A stretch of 19,301 bases of DNA, from positions 1 through 19,301 of the forward strand of contig PUMG01000115.1 of the NCBI GenBank assembly GCA_003551265.1, read 5' to 3'. Origin of the DNA: Halovenus sp. Its GTDB lineage: Archaea; Halobacteriota; Halobacteria; Halobacteriales; Haloarculaceae. Of the stretch, positions 6,645-13,672 are shown piece by piece (the first letter of the stretch is position 1; every line of letters starts with the position of its first letter). The position numbers were made by a program, and so were the translations under genes. Under the pieces are notes generated by a model. The model saw only the letters and a list, made by a program, of their open reading frames with translations. It had not been told where the DNA came from and did not search any database.

Positions 6645-7949
6645 ATGGCCGTATCCGCTCAGACTGACTGGCTCGTTTCGCTCCGCCGGGAGCTACACCG
6701 CAGACCCGAACCCGCATGGTGTGAGTTCTACACCACTGCACGCATCGTCGACGAACTCCGAACGCTCGGGGTCGACGAACTACACATCGGACCCGAGATA
6801 CTCGCCGACGGAGAGCGACAGGGGGTTCCCGATGAGGCGACGCTTGATGCGTGGCTGGCACAGGCACGCGAAACCGAAGTTGACGAAGACGTCCTCGACC
6901 AGCTTGCCGGCGGCTACACCGGTACAATGGCAACGCTCGAACGGGGTGACGGACCGACGGTCGCGCTTCGGGTCGACATTGACGGACTGCCACAGCAAGA
7001 GACCGACGGACACGGTCACCAGCCCACAGAAGAGGGCTTCCGGTCAGTTCACGAGGGATACATGCACGCCTGCGGACACGACGCACACACGACTATCGGA
7101 CTGGGTGTGCTTCGCGAGCTGGCTGACCGGGAGTTCGACGGGACGCTGAAACTCATCTTCCAGCCCGCAGAGGAGGTCGTCGGCGGGGGCAGACCGATTG
7201 CCGAGAGTGGTCACCTCGACGACGTGGACGCACTCCTTGCGGTTCATATCGGGCTTGGCCATCCGACGGGTGAGATCGTCGCTGGCATGGGCGGCTTCTA
7301 CGCAGTGTCACACTTCGACGCGGCGTTCACCGGCACACCGGCCCACGCTGGTGCGGAACCCGAAGCGGGTGCGAACGCGGTGCAGGCGATGGCGACAGCG
7401 GTGACGAATCTCTACGGAATCGCGCGTCACAGCGACGGTGCGACCCGCATCAACGCTGGCGAGGTGGCTGGCGGGACGGCGTCGAACATCATTCCCGAAG
7501 ACGCCTACATCCAGGGGGAGGTCCGCGGTGAGACGACGGACCTGATGACCTACACCCGGGACAGAGCCGAGAACATCCTGCGTTCGGCCGCCGAGATGCA
7601 CGACTGTACAGTGGAGGTAACCCGCGGGAGCGAAGCGCCCAGCGCTGAGAGCGACGAGGCGGTCGCCTCCGTGGTGGCCGAAAACGCCGAGGGCCACGAC
7701 CACGTCCACACAGTGACTCCCCATGGCGAACTCGGTGCGAGCGAGGATGCGACGTACCTGATGCGTCGGGTACAGGAACGCGGTGGTGTTGCATCGTTCG
7801 TGGGAGTCGGAACGGACCATCCTGGTGGTCACCACACCGCGACCTTCGACGTCGACGAACGTTCGCTCAGAATAGGTGTCGACGTGCTCGCTGACACTAT
7901 CGAGGACCTGTTCGGCGGAGAACACGAAGAGTCAGCGCGTCAGAGCTGA
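6645..7949 (+). CDS. M20-family amidohydrolase, AbgA-like
   Basis: A 434-residue zinc-dependent amidohydrolase of the M20 peptidase family. Metal-site segments are visible: MHACGHDAHT (140-149, with Cys143 and His145), FQPAEE (172-177) with the general-base Glu, a His at 201 (AVHIGLGHP), and TDHPGGHH (390-397) near the C-terminus. The segment LRVDIDGLP, the insertion before GYMHACGHD and the spacing resemble AbgA, a subunit of p-aminobenzoyl-glutamate hydrolase; indole-acetyl-amino-acid and N-acyl-amino-acid hydrolases are close alternatives. The dimerisation domain is about 220-330. The ATG at 6645 starts a family-like N-terminus (SLRRELHRRPEPAW). A link to folate salvage is suggested by the dihydropteroate synthase homologue 2.7 kb downstream, but they are not in one operon. 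Confidence 0.85.
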   Translation: MAVSAQTDWLVSLRRELHRRPEPAWCEFYTTARIVDELRTLGVDELHIGPEILADGERQGVPDEATLDAWLAQARETEVDEDVLDQLAGGYTGTMATLERGDGPTVALRVDIDGLPQQETDGHGHQPTEEGFRSVHEGYMHACGHDAHTTIGLGVLRELADREFDGTLKLIFQPAEEVVGGGRPIAESGHLDDVDALLAVHIGLGHPTGEIVAGMGGFYAVSHFDAAFTGTPAHAGAEPEAGANAVQAMATAVTNLYGIARHSDGATRINAGEVAGGTASNIIPEDAYIQGEVRGETTDLMTYTRDRAENILRSAAEMHDCTVEVTRGSEAPSAESDEAVASVVAENAEGHDHVHTVTPHGELGASEDATYLMRRVQERGGVASFVGVGTDHPGGHHTATFDVDERSLRIGVDVLADTIEDLFGGEHEESARQS

Positions 7950-8000
7950 CAGAGTGAACAAACCTCAACAGTTTAGTGGGGGTCAATCGTAGCATCGGAT

Positions 8001-8342
8001 ATGACAGAGTACACCGTCGAATTTGTGGGGACCGGCGAGCGGATTACCGTCTCGGACACCGAGACAGTGTTGAGTCGCTGTATCGAGGAGGGTATTGCAC
8101 AGGAGTTCTCCTGTCGGGTCGGGATGTGTCTGGCGTGTTCGGCAAAAATCATTGAGGGAGAGGTGACACAGCCAGCAGCGCGAGGGCTGACCGAAGATGA
8201 GCGAGATGAGTACGCGCTGACGTGTATGGCCCGACCCAAATCGGACCTCGTCCTCGACAGAGGAAAGTACCCACCGAGTATCGACGAGGAGTCCCCGGCG
8301 ACCGAAGAAAGTGGCAGTGAAGCCGCCGCTGCTGACGACTGA
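8001..8342 (+). CDS. [2Fe-2S] ferredoxin, plant type
   Basis: A 113-residue soluble electron carrier. The cluster ligands are Cys38, Cys43 and Cys46 in the C-x4-C-x2-C pattern, plus Cys75 in LTCMARP. The beta-grasp start TEYTVEFVGTGERITV and the segment ALTCMARPKSDLVL fit the family. It lacks the N-terminal insertion of the classical halobacterial ferredoxin and instead carries an acidic Glu/Ala-rich tail (about 93-113). A weak TATA-like AGTTTAGT lies near 7968-7975, about 26-33 nt before the ATG. It stands alone, 51 nt after the M20 gene. The redox partner is unknown. Confidence 0.92.
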   Translation: MTEYTVEFVGTGERITVSDTETVLSRCIEEGIAQEFSCRVGMCLACSAKIIEGEVTQPAARGLTEDERDEYALTCMARPKSDLVLDRGKYPPSIDEESPATEESGSEAAAADD

Positions 8343-8419
8343 TACCGACGGATACTCACGAATACCACCCCTGTGGGGATTGGTACTTGCCCGGTTCGTC
8401 TTGACTCGTAGCGAAGGGC

Positions 8420-8428
8420 AGGCCATTT
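8420..8428 (+). promoter_or_regulatory. Probable TATA box before the DUF7110-type gene
   Basis: CCATTTATG is the best AT-rich element in the 165-nt spacer 8343-8507. Transcription would start near 8450, giving a leader of about 55 nt before the ATG at 8508. An in-frame ATG at 8426-8433 overlaps the box and would lie upstream of the transcript, so it was not used as the start. Confidence 0.4.
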
Positions 8429-8507
8429 ATGGGTGGGGCGTCTACAGGGAGGTACAGAGCTGTTCCCAGTCCCGGCCAACCAACCTGGACAACACTCCAC
8501 CACAACC

Positions 8508-9095
8508 ATGACCAGCCGCGTATACAGACTGCACTCAACACTCGAACTGCCACTGGAAGAGCTTCACGAGTATCTTGAAGACCCCGACCTGCCCGAGCGA
8601 GTCGCGGATATCGAGCTCACCCGACGAAACAACACGCTCATTATCAGCGCCGTCCCGGCAGACGACAGCATCAGCAAGTACACACCCACGGCACAGCTGA
8701 AAGCGAGTGTTACGGAGAACCGGGTGTACGAGGAGGAGCCGGAGACGCCGCCAGGGAAACCCCCACGGTCGAGTGGTGGACCGCAGTGGGGAGCGTTCGA
8801 AGAGGAAGAAGAGATCGAGTCAGAACTTGTCGAGTACGCCTGTTTCAAAGGCGACCGCGAGACCGTCCTACAGAACACGGCGCTCCAGTATCAGATGTTC
8901 GAGGTGTTGCGTGAGATTGCGTTGCGTGCGGAGAAAGGAACACTGACCGCTGTGGCAACCGAGAGCGACGACATCGAGGCGATTCGAATCGTCGACGGGA
9001 AGCAGGTTCCGGCCTCCATCACCGTGACTGAAGACCCGAACGAGGACGAGGATGAGAACGGTGTCGACTGGCGGAGCAACGAGTTCATCAGCTAG
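8508..9095 (+). CDS. Conserved haloarchaeal protein, DUF7110 type
   Basis: A 195-residue soluble protein of unknown function. The first 75 residues form a compact strand/helix domain (SRVYRLHSTLELPLEELHEYL, then RRNNTLIISAVPADDSISKYTPTAQLKA in two pieces). A proline-rich, acidic linker follows (about 83-112, EEEPETPPGKPPRSSGG). A helical C-terminal half, FKGDRETVLQNTALQYQMFEVL (about 128-149), precedes a short beta region. The sequence resembles a family I recall only from haloarchaea (DUF7110); the number is from memory. No catalytic motif or membrane segment is visible. It is convergent with the CoA-type Nudix gene, 33 nt apart. Confidence 0.7.
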   Translation: MTSRVYRLHSTLELPLEELHEYLEDPDLPERVADIELTRRNNTLIISAVPADDSISKYTPTAQLKASVTENRVYEEEPETPPGKPPRSSGGPQWGAFEEEEEIESELVEYACFKGDRETVLQNTALQYQMFEVLREIALRAEKGTLTAVATESDDIEAIRIVDGKQVPASITVTEDPNEDEDENGVDWRSNEFIS

Positions 9096-9128
9096 AGTTG
9101 TCGTTGCAGCAGGTTCTTGGAGGGTGCA

Positions 9129-9722
9129 TCAAACCGGATACTCAGCGTCCGCTTCAACGACCTTCTGGACGTCGGGTGCAGTCCACTCGGTCGTCAGTTC
9201 GAGTAACTGGACGAGCATCCGGGCAGTCGCTCCCCAGACGGTGTAACCGTCGACGTAGAAGTAGTGAAGACGGATACGGCCGTGGTAGGGATGCTCACGG
9301 TATTCGCCGTGGTAGTTGTCGAGGTCGATGAGTTCGGGGACCGAAAGAACTGCGATTTCGGCGACCTCGTCCTCACACGGTACGTACTCGTGGTCGGGTG
9401 CGAGTGCAACGAACGGCCGGACGGAGAATCCAGTCACAGTCCGAATATCGTCCAGACGGCCAACGAGTGAAATCTCCTCGCGCGGGAGGCAGACTTCTTC
9501 GTGTGCCTCTCGAATTGCAGTCTCCCAGAGATCCTCGTCGTGGGGTTCGCGCCGACCGCCGGGAAAGCTCATCTGTCCCGGATGGTTCGAGAGGTCCTCC
9601 GCACGTTTGGTCAACAGCAGATGCGGAACGTCGCGCTCGATGACCGGCACCACGACCGCCGACTCGCGGCGCTGGTCGCTCACCACTTCTGGTTCGTGTG
9701 CCTGTACCCCGTGGAGATTCAT
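9129..9722 (-). CDS. Nudix hydrolase, coenzyme A pyrophosphatase type
   Basis: A 197-residue Nudix enzyme likely to cleave coenzyme A or its derivatives to phosphopantetheine and 3',5'-ADP. The subgroup signature LLTKRAEDLSNHPGQMSFPGG (36-56) precedes the Nudix box, REAHEEVCL at 71-79; the usual final Gly is Cys78, a variation the CoA-type group tolerates (E. coli NudL has Ala). The ATG at 9722 was chosen from a much longer open frame because it lies 15-20 residues before the domain. It is the last gene of a leftward group with the DUF7109-type gene (25 nt upstream) and the zinc-finger gene, and converges with the DUF7110-type gene. Confidence 0.88.
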   Translation of the reverse strand: MNLHGVQAHEPEVVSDQRRESAVVVPVIERDVPHLLLTKRAEDLSNHPGQMSFPGGRREPHDEDLWETAIREAHEEVCLPREEISLVGRLDDIRTVTGFSVRPFVALAPDHEYVPCEDEVAEIAVLSVPELIDLDNYHGEYREHPYHGRIRLHYFYVDGYTVWGATARMLVQLLELTTEWTAPDVQKVVEADAEYPV

Positions 9723-9747
9723 ACCTGTTCGAACGAGGCGAGCACTC

Positions 9748-10269
9748 TTAACTGGTCGGAGTGGCAGTGACCAGCTCTTCACGAAGTGCTGACAGGTCGG
9801 TGTCCCCCCACGTCTCGAACTCGTAACTCGCATCGAGCATCGTCTCGATCTGTGTCTCCTCACCACGCTCGATTGCGTCTCGTGCCTCCCTGCGGAACCG
9901 GTCGACAGCCCGTGTCCGGGCGTCTTCGGTGTCAACCTCGCGCACGTCGATATCGAGAATGTGCGGCAGGTCAGCGCCATCGGGAGGTACCTCCGGGAAC
10001 GCGAGTGGACCGGCGAGCAACAGTGGCTCGTCTGCTTCGCCCAGCGACTCGTTTCGTTCGTCCGAGGAGACTGACTGCTCACTATCGAGATCCACAGCGA
10101 CCAGATGATAGGAGCGACGTGCCTCCTTGATACCGTCCTCGTACTGTTCCGGGTCGTACGCCTCTCCCTGTCTGTACGCAAGTTCTGCGAGCGCCTGTGA
10201 AAGCTCTGTCCGCTGCAGGGCACCGAAGAGGTCGACCACACCTGCCATCTCGTCACCTGTGACCGTCAT
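9748..10269 (-). CDS. Conserved haloarchaeal protein, DUF7109 type
   Basis: A 173-residue acidic protein. It begins with MAGVVDLFGALQRTELSQAL (8-27), a helical segment resembling a small helix-turn-helix-like start, followed by AYRQGEAYD. The middle holds PLLLAGPLAFPEVPPDGADL, a short strand region with conserved-looking prolines, and the C-terminus is helical (ARTRAVDRFRREARDAIERG). I recall a haloarchaeal family with this layout (DUF7109) without known function. It is the middle gene of a leftward group: 24 nt after the zinc-finger gene and 25 nt before the CoA-type Nudix gene, so co-transcription is likely. Confidence 0.7.
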   Translation of the reverse strand: MTVTGDEMAGVVDLFGALQRTELSQALAELAYRQGEAYDPEQYEDGIKEARRSYHLVAVDLDSEQSVSSDERNESLGEADEPLLLAGPLAFPEVPPDGADLPHILDIDVREVDTEDARTRAVDRFRREARDAIERGEETQIETMLDASYEFETWGDTDLSALREELVTATPTS

Positions 10270-10293
10270 CTTTCTGAGAGCACTACCGTCGTG

Positions 10294-10464
10294 TCATCCA
10301 ATCTCTTTCCACTCACCGCCACAGTCGGGACAGACGCGTACCCGTCCAATCTTGTCCGGGTCGTTTTTCGTGTCGAGATTCTCGTCGCACTCGACACAGA
10401 GCAATCGTTCGTAGGTGTCCTTTTTCAGATGGCCTGCTCGCAGTCCCTTGCGTGTCGATTCCAT
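10294..10464 (-). CDS. Small zinc-finger protein, HVO_0758 type
   Basis: A 56-residue basic protein with two CxxC knuckles, CVEC (23-26) and CPDC (45-48, within CPDCGGEW), which together can bind one zinc ion. The N-terminus MESTRKGLRAGHLKKDTYERL matches a family of haloarchaeal mini-proteins named after HVO_0758. The ATG at 10464 was chosen over a longer frame from 10515, because a TATA box (10484-10492) lies between the two and 20-28 nt from this ATG, predicting a leaderless transcript. Such proteins are often regulators or adaptors; the function here is unknown. It is the first gene of the leftward group. Confidence 0.85.
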   Translation of the reverse strand: MESTRKGLRAGHLKKDTYERLLCVECDENLDTKNDPDKIGRVRVCPDCGGEWKEIG

Positions 10465-10483
10465 ACCTGTTGTACACCGCATG

Positions 10484-10492
10484 ATTATAAAA
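10484..10492 (-). promoter_or_regulatory. TATA box of the zinc-finger/DUF7109/Nudix group
   Basis: On the minus strand TTTTATAAT lies 20-28 nt before the ATG at 10464. It is the clearest promoter in the divergent spacer and excludes the longer reading frame as a start. Confidence 0.65.
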
Positions 10493-10572
10493 GCCTCATG
10501 CTGCCGGATTGTCATTTATACACTGTCTCCGTGTTTTGCCACATAACCAGAGGTATCGCCGGAATCGCCAGC

Positions 10573-10580
10573 CATTAATA
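10573..10580 (+). promoter_or_regulatory. TATA box of the dihydropteroate synthase homologue
   Basis: CATTAATA lies 22-29 nt before the ATG at 10602, consistent with leaderless transcription of the two-gene unit 10602-12624. Confidence 0.6.
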
Positions 10581-10601
10581 CACACAATCCAATAGCCGGC
10601 C

Positions 10602-11507
10602 ATGCGAACCGTCGACGCAGCAGGGCTGCGTATTGGAGACGAGTACCCGCCACGGATTATGGGGGTCTTGAACGTCAGTGAAGAGTCGCCGTACGACCCT
10701 TCTGTCTACGACGACCCGGGCGAGGCTGCCGCCTACGTTGACGAAGCACTCATCAGTGAGGGTGCGGACATCGTCGACGTGGGCCTGGAGTCGGCGAACA
10801 AGCGACTCGACGTGCTGTCGGCGGAAGAAGAACTCGACCGGCTCGACGTCGCCGTCGAGACCATTCACTCGGTGAGTGGTGATGCGGTATTCTCCATCGA
10901 GACGCGCTATGCGGAGGTTGCAGCGGCCGCACTCGACAGAGGATTCGACATGGTCAACGACGTCTGTGGGTTCGCGGACCCGGAGATGCCCGAGGTGTGT
11001 CGGGACTACGACGTTGCAGTCGGAAAGATGGCGAGTCCGCCCGACCTGCGCCGACCAGGAGCGGTCGACGACGTCGACTGGGCACGCGCTCGCTCGCCGG
11101 AGTGGGCGGCCAGCGCCGACTACGTGGATATGGTGTTCGAGGCGCTCACACAGAATGGATTGACGGAGAAGACAATTGTCGACCCGGCCTTCGGCGGCTG
11201 GAGCGAGGACAAGACGCTTGAAGACGACCGCGAGACGTTCCGGCGACTGGCCGAGTTCCGGGAGTTCGGTCAGCCAGTGCTCGTCTCCATCAACCGCAAG
11301 AACTTCTTGCGTTCGATTGCGGACCGTTCGACAGAAGAGGCACTCCCCGTCAGTCTTGCAGCCACGTCGATGGCAGTTGAACGCGGTGCAGATGTCATCC
11401 GGACCCACGACGTGGCCGAGACCCGCGACGCCGCGCTGGTCGGAGCGACGTTCGCAGAGCGAAAGACACCGACACCCGAGACGGCCACTCCGACAGGAGA
11501 GTGGTGA
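10602..11507 (+). CDS. Dihydropteroate synthase homologue
   Basis: A 301-residue TIM barrel. Dihydropteroate synthase joins p-aminobenzoate to hydroxymethyl-dihydropterin diphosphate. Expected contacts are recognisable: RIMGVLNVSEES (18-29, Asn24), GADIVDVGLES (54-64, Asp59), FSIETRY (97-103, Glu100 where bacteria have Asp), MVNDVCGF (117-124, Asn119), IVDPAFGGWSEDK (192-204, Asp194), VSINRKNFL (228-236, Lys233) and IRTHDV (266-271, Arg267 and His269). The flexible loop that in bacterial enzymes reads GGESTRPG is here GLESANKRL, and the TPDSFSDGG loop is SEESPYDPS. It may be a true archaeal synthase or a related pterin enzyme. It probably forms an operon with the glycosyltransferase gene 7 nt downstream. 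Confidence 0.8.
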   Translation: MRTVDAAGLRIGDEYPPRIMGVLNVSEESPYDPSVYDDPGEAAAYVDEALISEGADIVDVGLESANKRLDVLSAEEELDRLDVAVETIHSVSGDAVFSIETRYAEVAAAALDRGFDMVNDVCGFADPEMPEVCRDYDVAVGKMASPPDLRRPGAVDDVDWARARSPEWAASADYVDMVFEALTQNGLTEKTIVDPAFGGWSEDKTLEDDRETFRRLAEFREFGQPVLVSINRKNFLRSIADRSTEEALPVSLAATSMAVERGADVIRTHDVAETRDAALVGATFAERKTPTPETATPTGEW

Positions 11508-11514
11508 GCGAACG

Positions 11515-12624
11515 ATGGATTACGCACAGGAGTACGTCGCCACGTTGCACGACCTGACAGACCCGACACCGGAGGCACCGCTTGCCGAGAGCGCGGTTGT
11601 CGTCCCGATAGCGGGCACGAACCCGGCTGATGTTCGGGCAGAGCACGTCTTCGAGACGCTCGCATCGGTTCGTCCAGCGAGGGTCGTTGTTCCCCTCCGT
11701 GCACCGGAACAGACGGTGTACGCGTTCGAACAGTGGGTCGAGCGCTTCGACCTGCCGGTGACTGTCCTGTGGTGTAACGCCGAGAGCGTGGATGCAACGC
11801 TTGCGAGACACGGGCTCGCTGGCGAGAGCGGCAAAGGCCGTGACGTCTGGCTCGGGCTGGGTGTTGCCGCCTCGCAGGCGAAGTACGTCGCAGTACACGA
11901 CGCCGACGCGACCACGTACAGCGAGTCTCACGTTCCCCGCCTGCTCGCACCACTCCAGGGTGAATACGAGTTCGTCAAGGGATATTACGCGCGCGTCGAA
12001 GACCAACAGCTCTACGGCCGACTCACCCGACTGTTCGTTGTACCCCTGCTACAGGCACTTTCCGACCAGCACGACACCGAGATCTTGCGCTACCTTTCGG
12101 CGTTCAGGTACCCCCTCGCGGGGGAGTTCGCGCTCACTTCCGAGGCGGCAACCCACATCCGGGCACAGCGCACGTGGGGTCTGGAACTCGGCGTGCTTGG
12201 CGACGCTCACGCCATTGCTGGCCGGAAACACTCCGCACAGGTCGACCTCGGTGTTCACAGACACGACCACCGGCCGGTCGAGGGTCGTGCCGGGCTGTCG
12301 ACGATGGCTGACGAAGTGGGCAACGCTCTGTTTCGAGTTCTCACAGACAACGGACTCGACCTCGACTACGAGGCGCTCCAGAACACCTACCACGACGCCG
12401 CAATGCGCCTCGTCGACCAGTACGCAGCCGACGCCTCGTTCAACGGACTCTCCTACGACCCGGAGGCAGAGCGCGAACAGGTTTCTGTGTACGCGTCGAG
12501 CATCGAGCCACCCGGTGTCGATACCCGTTTGCCGCCGTGGAATCAGGTCGACCTCTCGCCCGCGACGGTTCTGGGTGCCTCTCACGAGGCGACCGCGGGA
12601 ACGACTCAGGTATCGACTGACTGA
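11515..12624 (+). CDS. GpgS-like glycosyltransferase (GT-A fold)
   Basis: A 369-residue protein. Residues 25-61 form a nucleotide-binding start (SAVVVPIAGT, ARVVVPLRAP). GESGKGRDVWLGLG (103-116) and VHDADATTY (127-135, Asp129 and Asp131 as the DxD metal motif) are typical of glucosyl-3-phosphoglycerate synthase and related GT81/GT2 enzymes. FVKGYYARVE (153-162) and YPLAGEFALT (199-208) complete the active-site pattern. GpgS-type enzymes transfer glucose to 3-phosphoglycerate on the way to glucosylglycerate, a compatible solute; substrate identity here is inferred. The ATG at 11515 lies 7 nt after the previous stop. The last six codons and the stop form the first unit of a 26-bp tandem repeat. 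Confidence 0.75.
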   Translation: MDYAQEYVATLHDLTDPTPEAPLAESAVVVPIAGTNPADVRAEHVFETLASVRPARVVVPLRAPEQTVYAFEQWVERFDLPVTVLWCNAESVDATLARHGLAGESGKGRDVWLGLGVAASQAKYVAVHDADATTYSESHVPRLLAPLQGEYEFVKGYYARVEDQQLYGRLTRLFVVPLLQALSDQHDTEILRYLSAFRYPLAGEFALTSEAATHIRAQRTWGLELGVLGDAHAIAGRKHSAQVDLGVHRHDHRPVEGRAGLSTMADEVGNALFRVLTDNGLDLDYEALQNTYHDAAMRLVDQYAADASFNGLSYDPEAEREQVSVYASSIEPPGVDTRLPPWNQVDLSPATVLGASHEATAGTTQVSTD

Positions 12625-12703
12625 GAGTGACTCAGGTATCGACTGACTGAGAGTGACTCAGGTATCGACTGACTGAGAGCGACTCAGGTATCGACTGATT
12701 GAC
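12603..12703. repeat. 26-bp tandem repeat, about 3.8 copies, over a stop codon
   Basis: Units at 12603-12628, 12629-12654 and 12655-12680 are identical except for the last base of the third; a fourth, diverging unit runs from 12681. Unit 1 contains the C-terminal codons and TGA (12622-12624) of the glycosyltransferase gene. Each unit contains CTCAG and CTGAG in inverted order and so can form a small hairpin. The period is not a multiple of three, so the copies do not extend the protein. Confidence 0.9.
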
Positions 12704-12742
12704 CTTCTGGAGTGGACCTGCTGTCGATTTTCGTCCATCAGT

Positions 12743-12765
12743 GTGAGTAAGCAGTATATACTCAC
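12743..12765 (+). promoter_or_regulatory. Inverted repeat overlapping the TATA box of the DUF5518-type gene
   Basis: GTGAGTA (12743-12749) and TACTCAC (12759-12765) are a perfect 7-bp inverted repeat with a 9-bp spacer. The TATA sequence AGTATATA (12753-12760) lies inside, about 30 nt before the ATG at 12790. A protein bound here would compete with TATA-binding protein, so this is a candidate operator for repression. Confidence 0.5.
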
Positions 12766-12789
12766 AGCACGAGAAGCGAGACGAGACGT

Positions 12790-13161
12790 ATGACACAGTG
12801 GCGTGCAGTGATAGCCGGGTTTGTCGTCACGTTCGTGCTCGGAGTGGTCGGTCTGGTCGTACCGGGTGTCGGACAGTTGCTCGCAGCGCTGGTAGGCGGG
12901 TTCGTCGCTGGCTACCTCGCTGGCGGCGGTCTGCTCAGCGGCTTCTGGCACGGACTGCTCGCTGGCAGCCTCTCGGGGATTGTCCTCGGCATCATCCTCC
13001 TTCTGGGCATCTCTCTCGCTGGTCTCACGCTGGGTCCGGTTGGTGGTGCAGTCGGTGGCGTCGTGGGTCTGGGCACGTTCGTCGTGGTCGTAATTCTCGC
13101 CATGATTGCAGCCGTCGACAGCGCAATTGGGGGCGCCATCGGTGGTCTGTTGAACGGGTGA
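12790..13161 (+). CDS. Small membrane protein, DUF5518 type
   Basis: A 123-residue integral membrane protein. Four hydrophobic stretches are visible: about 7-27 (IAGFVVTFVLGVVGLVVPG), 28-45, 56-80 (GLLAGSLSGIVLGIILLLGI) and 86-112. Gly and Ala dominate, with GxxxG-like spacing that favours helix packing. The final GGAIGGLLNG may pack at the membrane edge. This is the layout of the haloarchaeal DUF5518 proteins (family number from memory), whose role is unknown. The gene is single, with a promoter containing a palindrome around the TATA box; 61 nt separate it from the next gene. Confidence 0.75.
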   Translation: MTQWRAVIAGFVVTFVLGVVGLVVPGVGQLLAALVGGFVAGYLAGGGLLSGFWHGLLAGSLSGIVLGIILLLGISLAGLTLGPVGGAVGGVVGLGTFVVVVILAMIAAVDSAIGGAIGGLLNG

Positions 13162-13222
13162 CATCTATTCGCGTATCGGCGTTACGTTCATTGTATCGCA
13201 CCTCCTAGAGACTGACAACGGA

Positions 13223-13672
13223 ATGAGGCGCGACCACTTCACAGTCACTGTTCGACAGCCAGACTCGTTCGACGACACCGAGAGCCCTCGGCTCGAAATC
13301 GAGTACACCGGTCCCACAGAGACACTCACCGCACAGCTGGGAGATGACCACGGGAACCTGTATCCCTCGAATATGCTCGACGCGGGCTTTCGCGTTCAGC
13401 AATCCGACGACGAGCACGAACAGGGAGTGTTCAGCCTCACTCATCGGATGACAGGGGAGTACCTGCTCGAGGTGAACGTGGAGGCAGACACGATACGTGA
13501 CGTCGTTCGTCGTGCACGCAACGCAGACGATGGGAACGGAAGCTACTTCATTCACATCCAGCGCCGTGACGACGACCCTGTTCGCTACGAGATGGACGCG
13601 CTCTTGTTCTACGACAGCGACGGGCAACTCGTCCGTCAACAGAGCCTCATACCCAGCGGGGTCGAACTCTAG
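13223..13672 (+). CDS. Conserved haloarchaeal protein, DUF5793 type
   Basis: A 149-residue soluble, beta-rich protein of unknown function. It starts MRRDHFTVTVRQPD, continues with LEIEYTGPTETLTAQL (25-40), VFSLTHRMTGEYLLEVNVEAD (about 69-89), and ends with FYDSDGQLVRQQSLIPSGVEL, an unusually well-conserved C-terminus in the family I recall as DUF5793. No catalytic motif or membrane segment is visible. Its TAG stop (13670-13672) lies within a CTAG tetramer that also supplies the stop of E1-beta on the other strand, so the two genes overlap tail-to-tail by 4 bp. Confidence 0.8.
   Translation: MRRDHFTVTVRQPDSFDDTESPRLEIEYTGPTETLTAQLGDDHGNLYPSNMLDAGFRVQQSDDEHEQGVFSLTHRMTGEYLLEVNVEADTIRDVVRRARNADDGNGSYFIHIQRRDDDPVRYEMDALLFYDSDGQLVRQQSLIPSGVEL

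Noticed and set aside
9129..10256. A 375-codon continuous minus-strand frame as one long Nudix protein
   Set aside because: The first 178 codons are an out-of-frame shadow of the DUF7109-type gene; the Nudix protein starts at 9722.
12603..12703. 26-bp repeats considered as a CRISPR array
   Set aside because: The units are directly adjacent without spacers, and no cas gene is present. They are plain tandem duplications.
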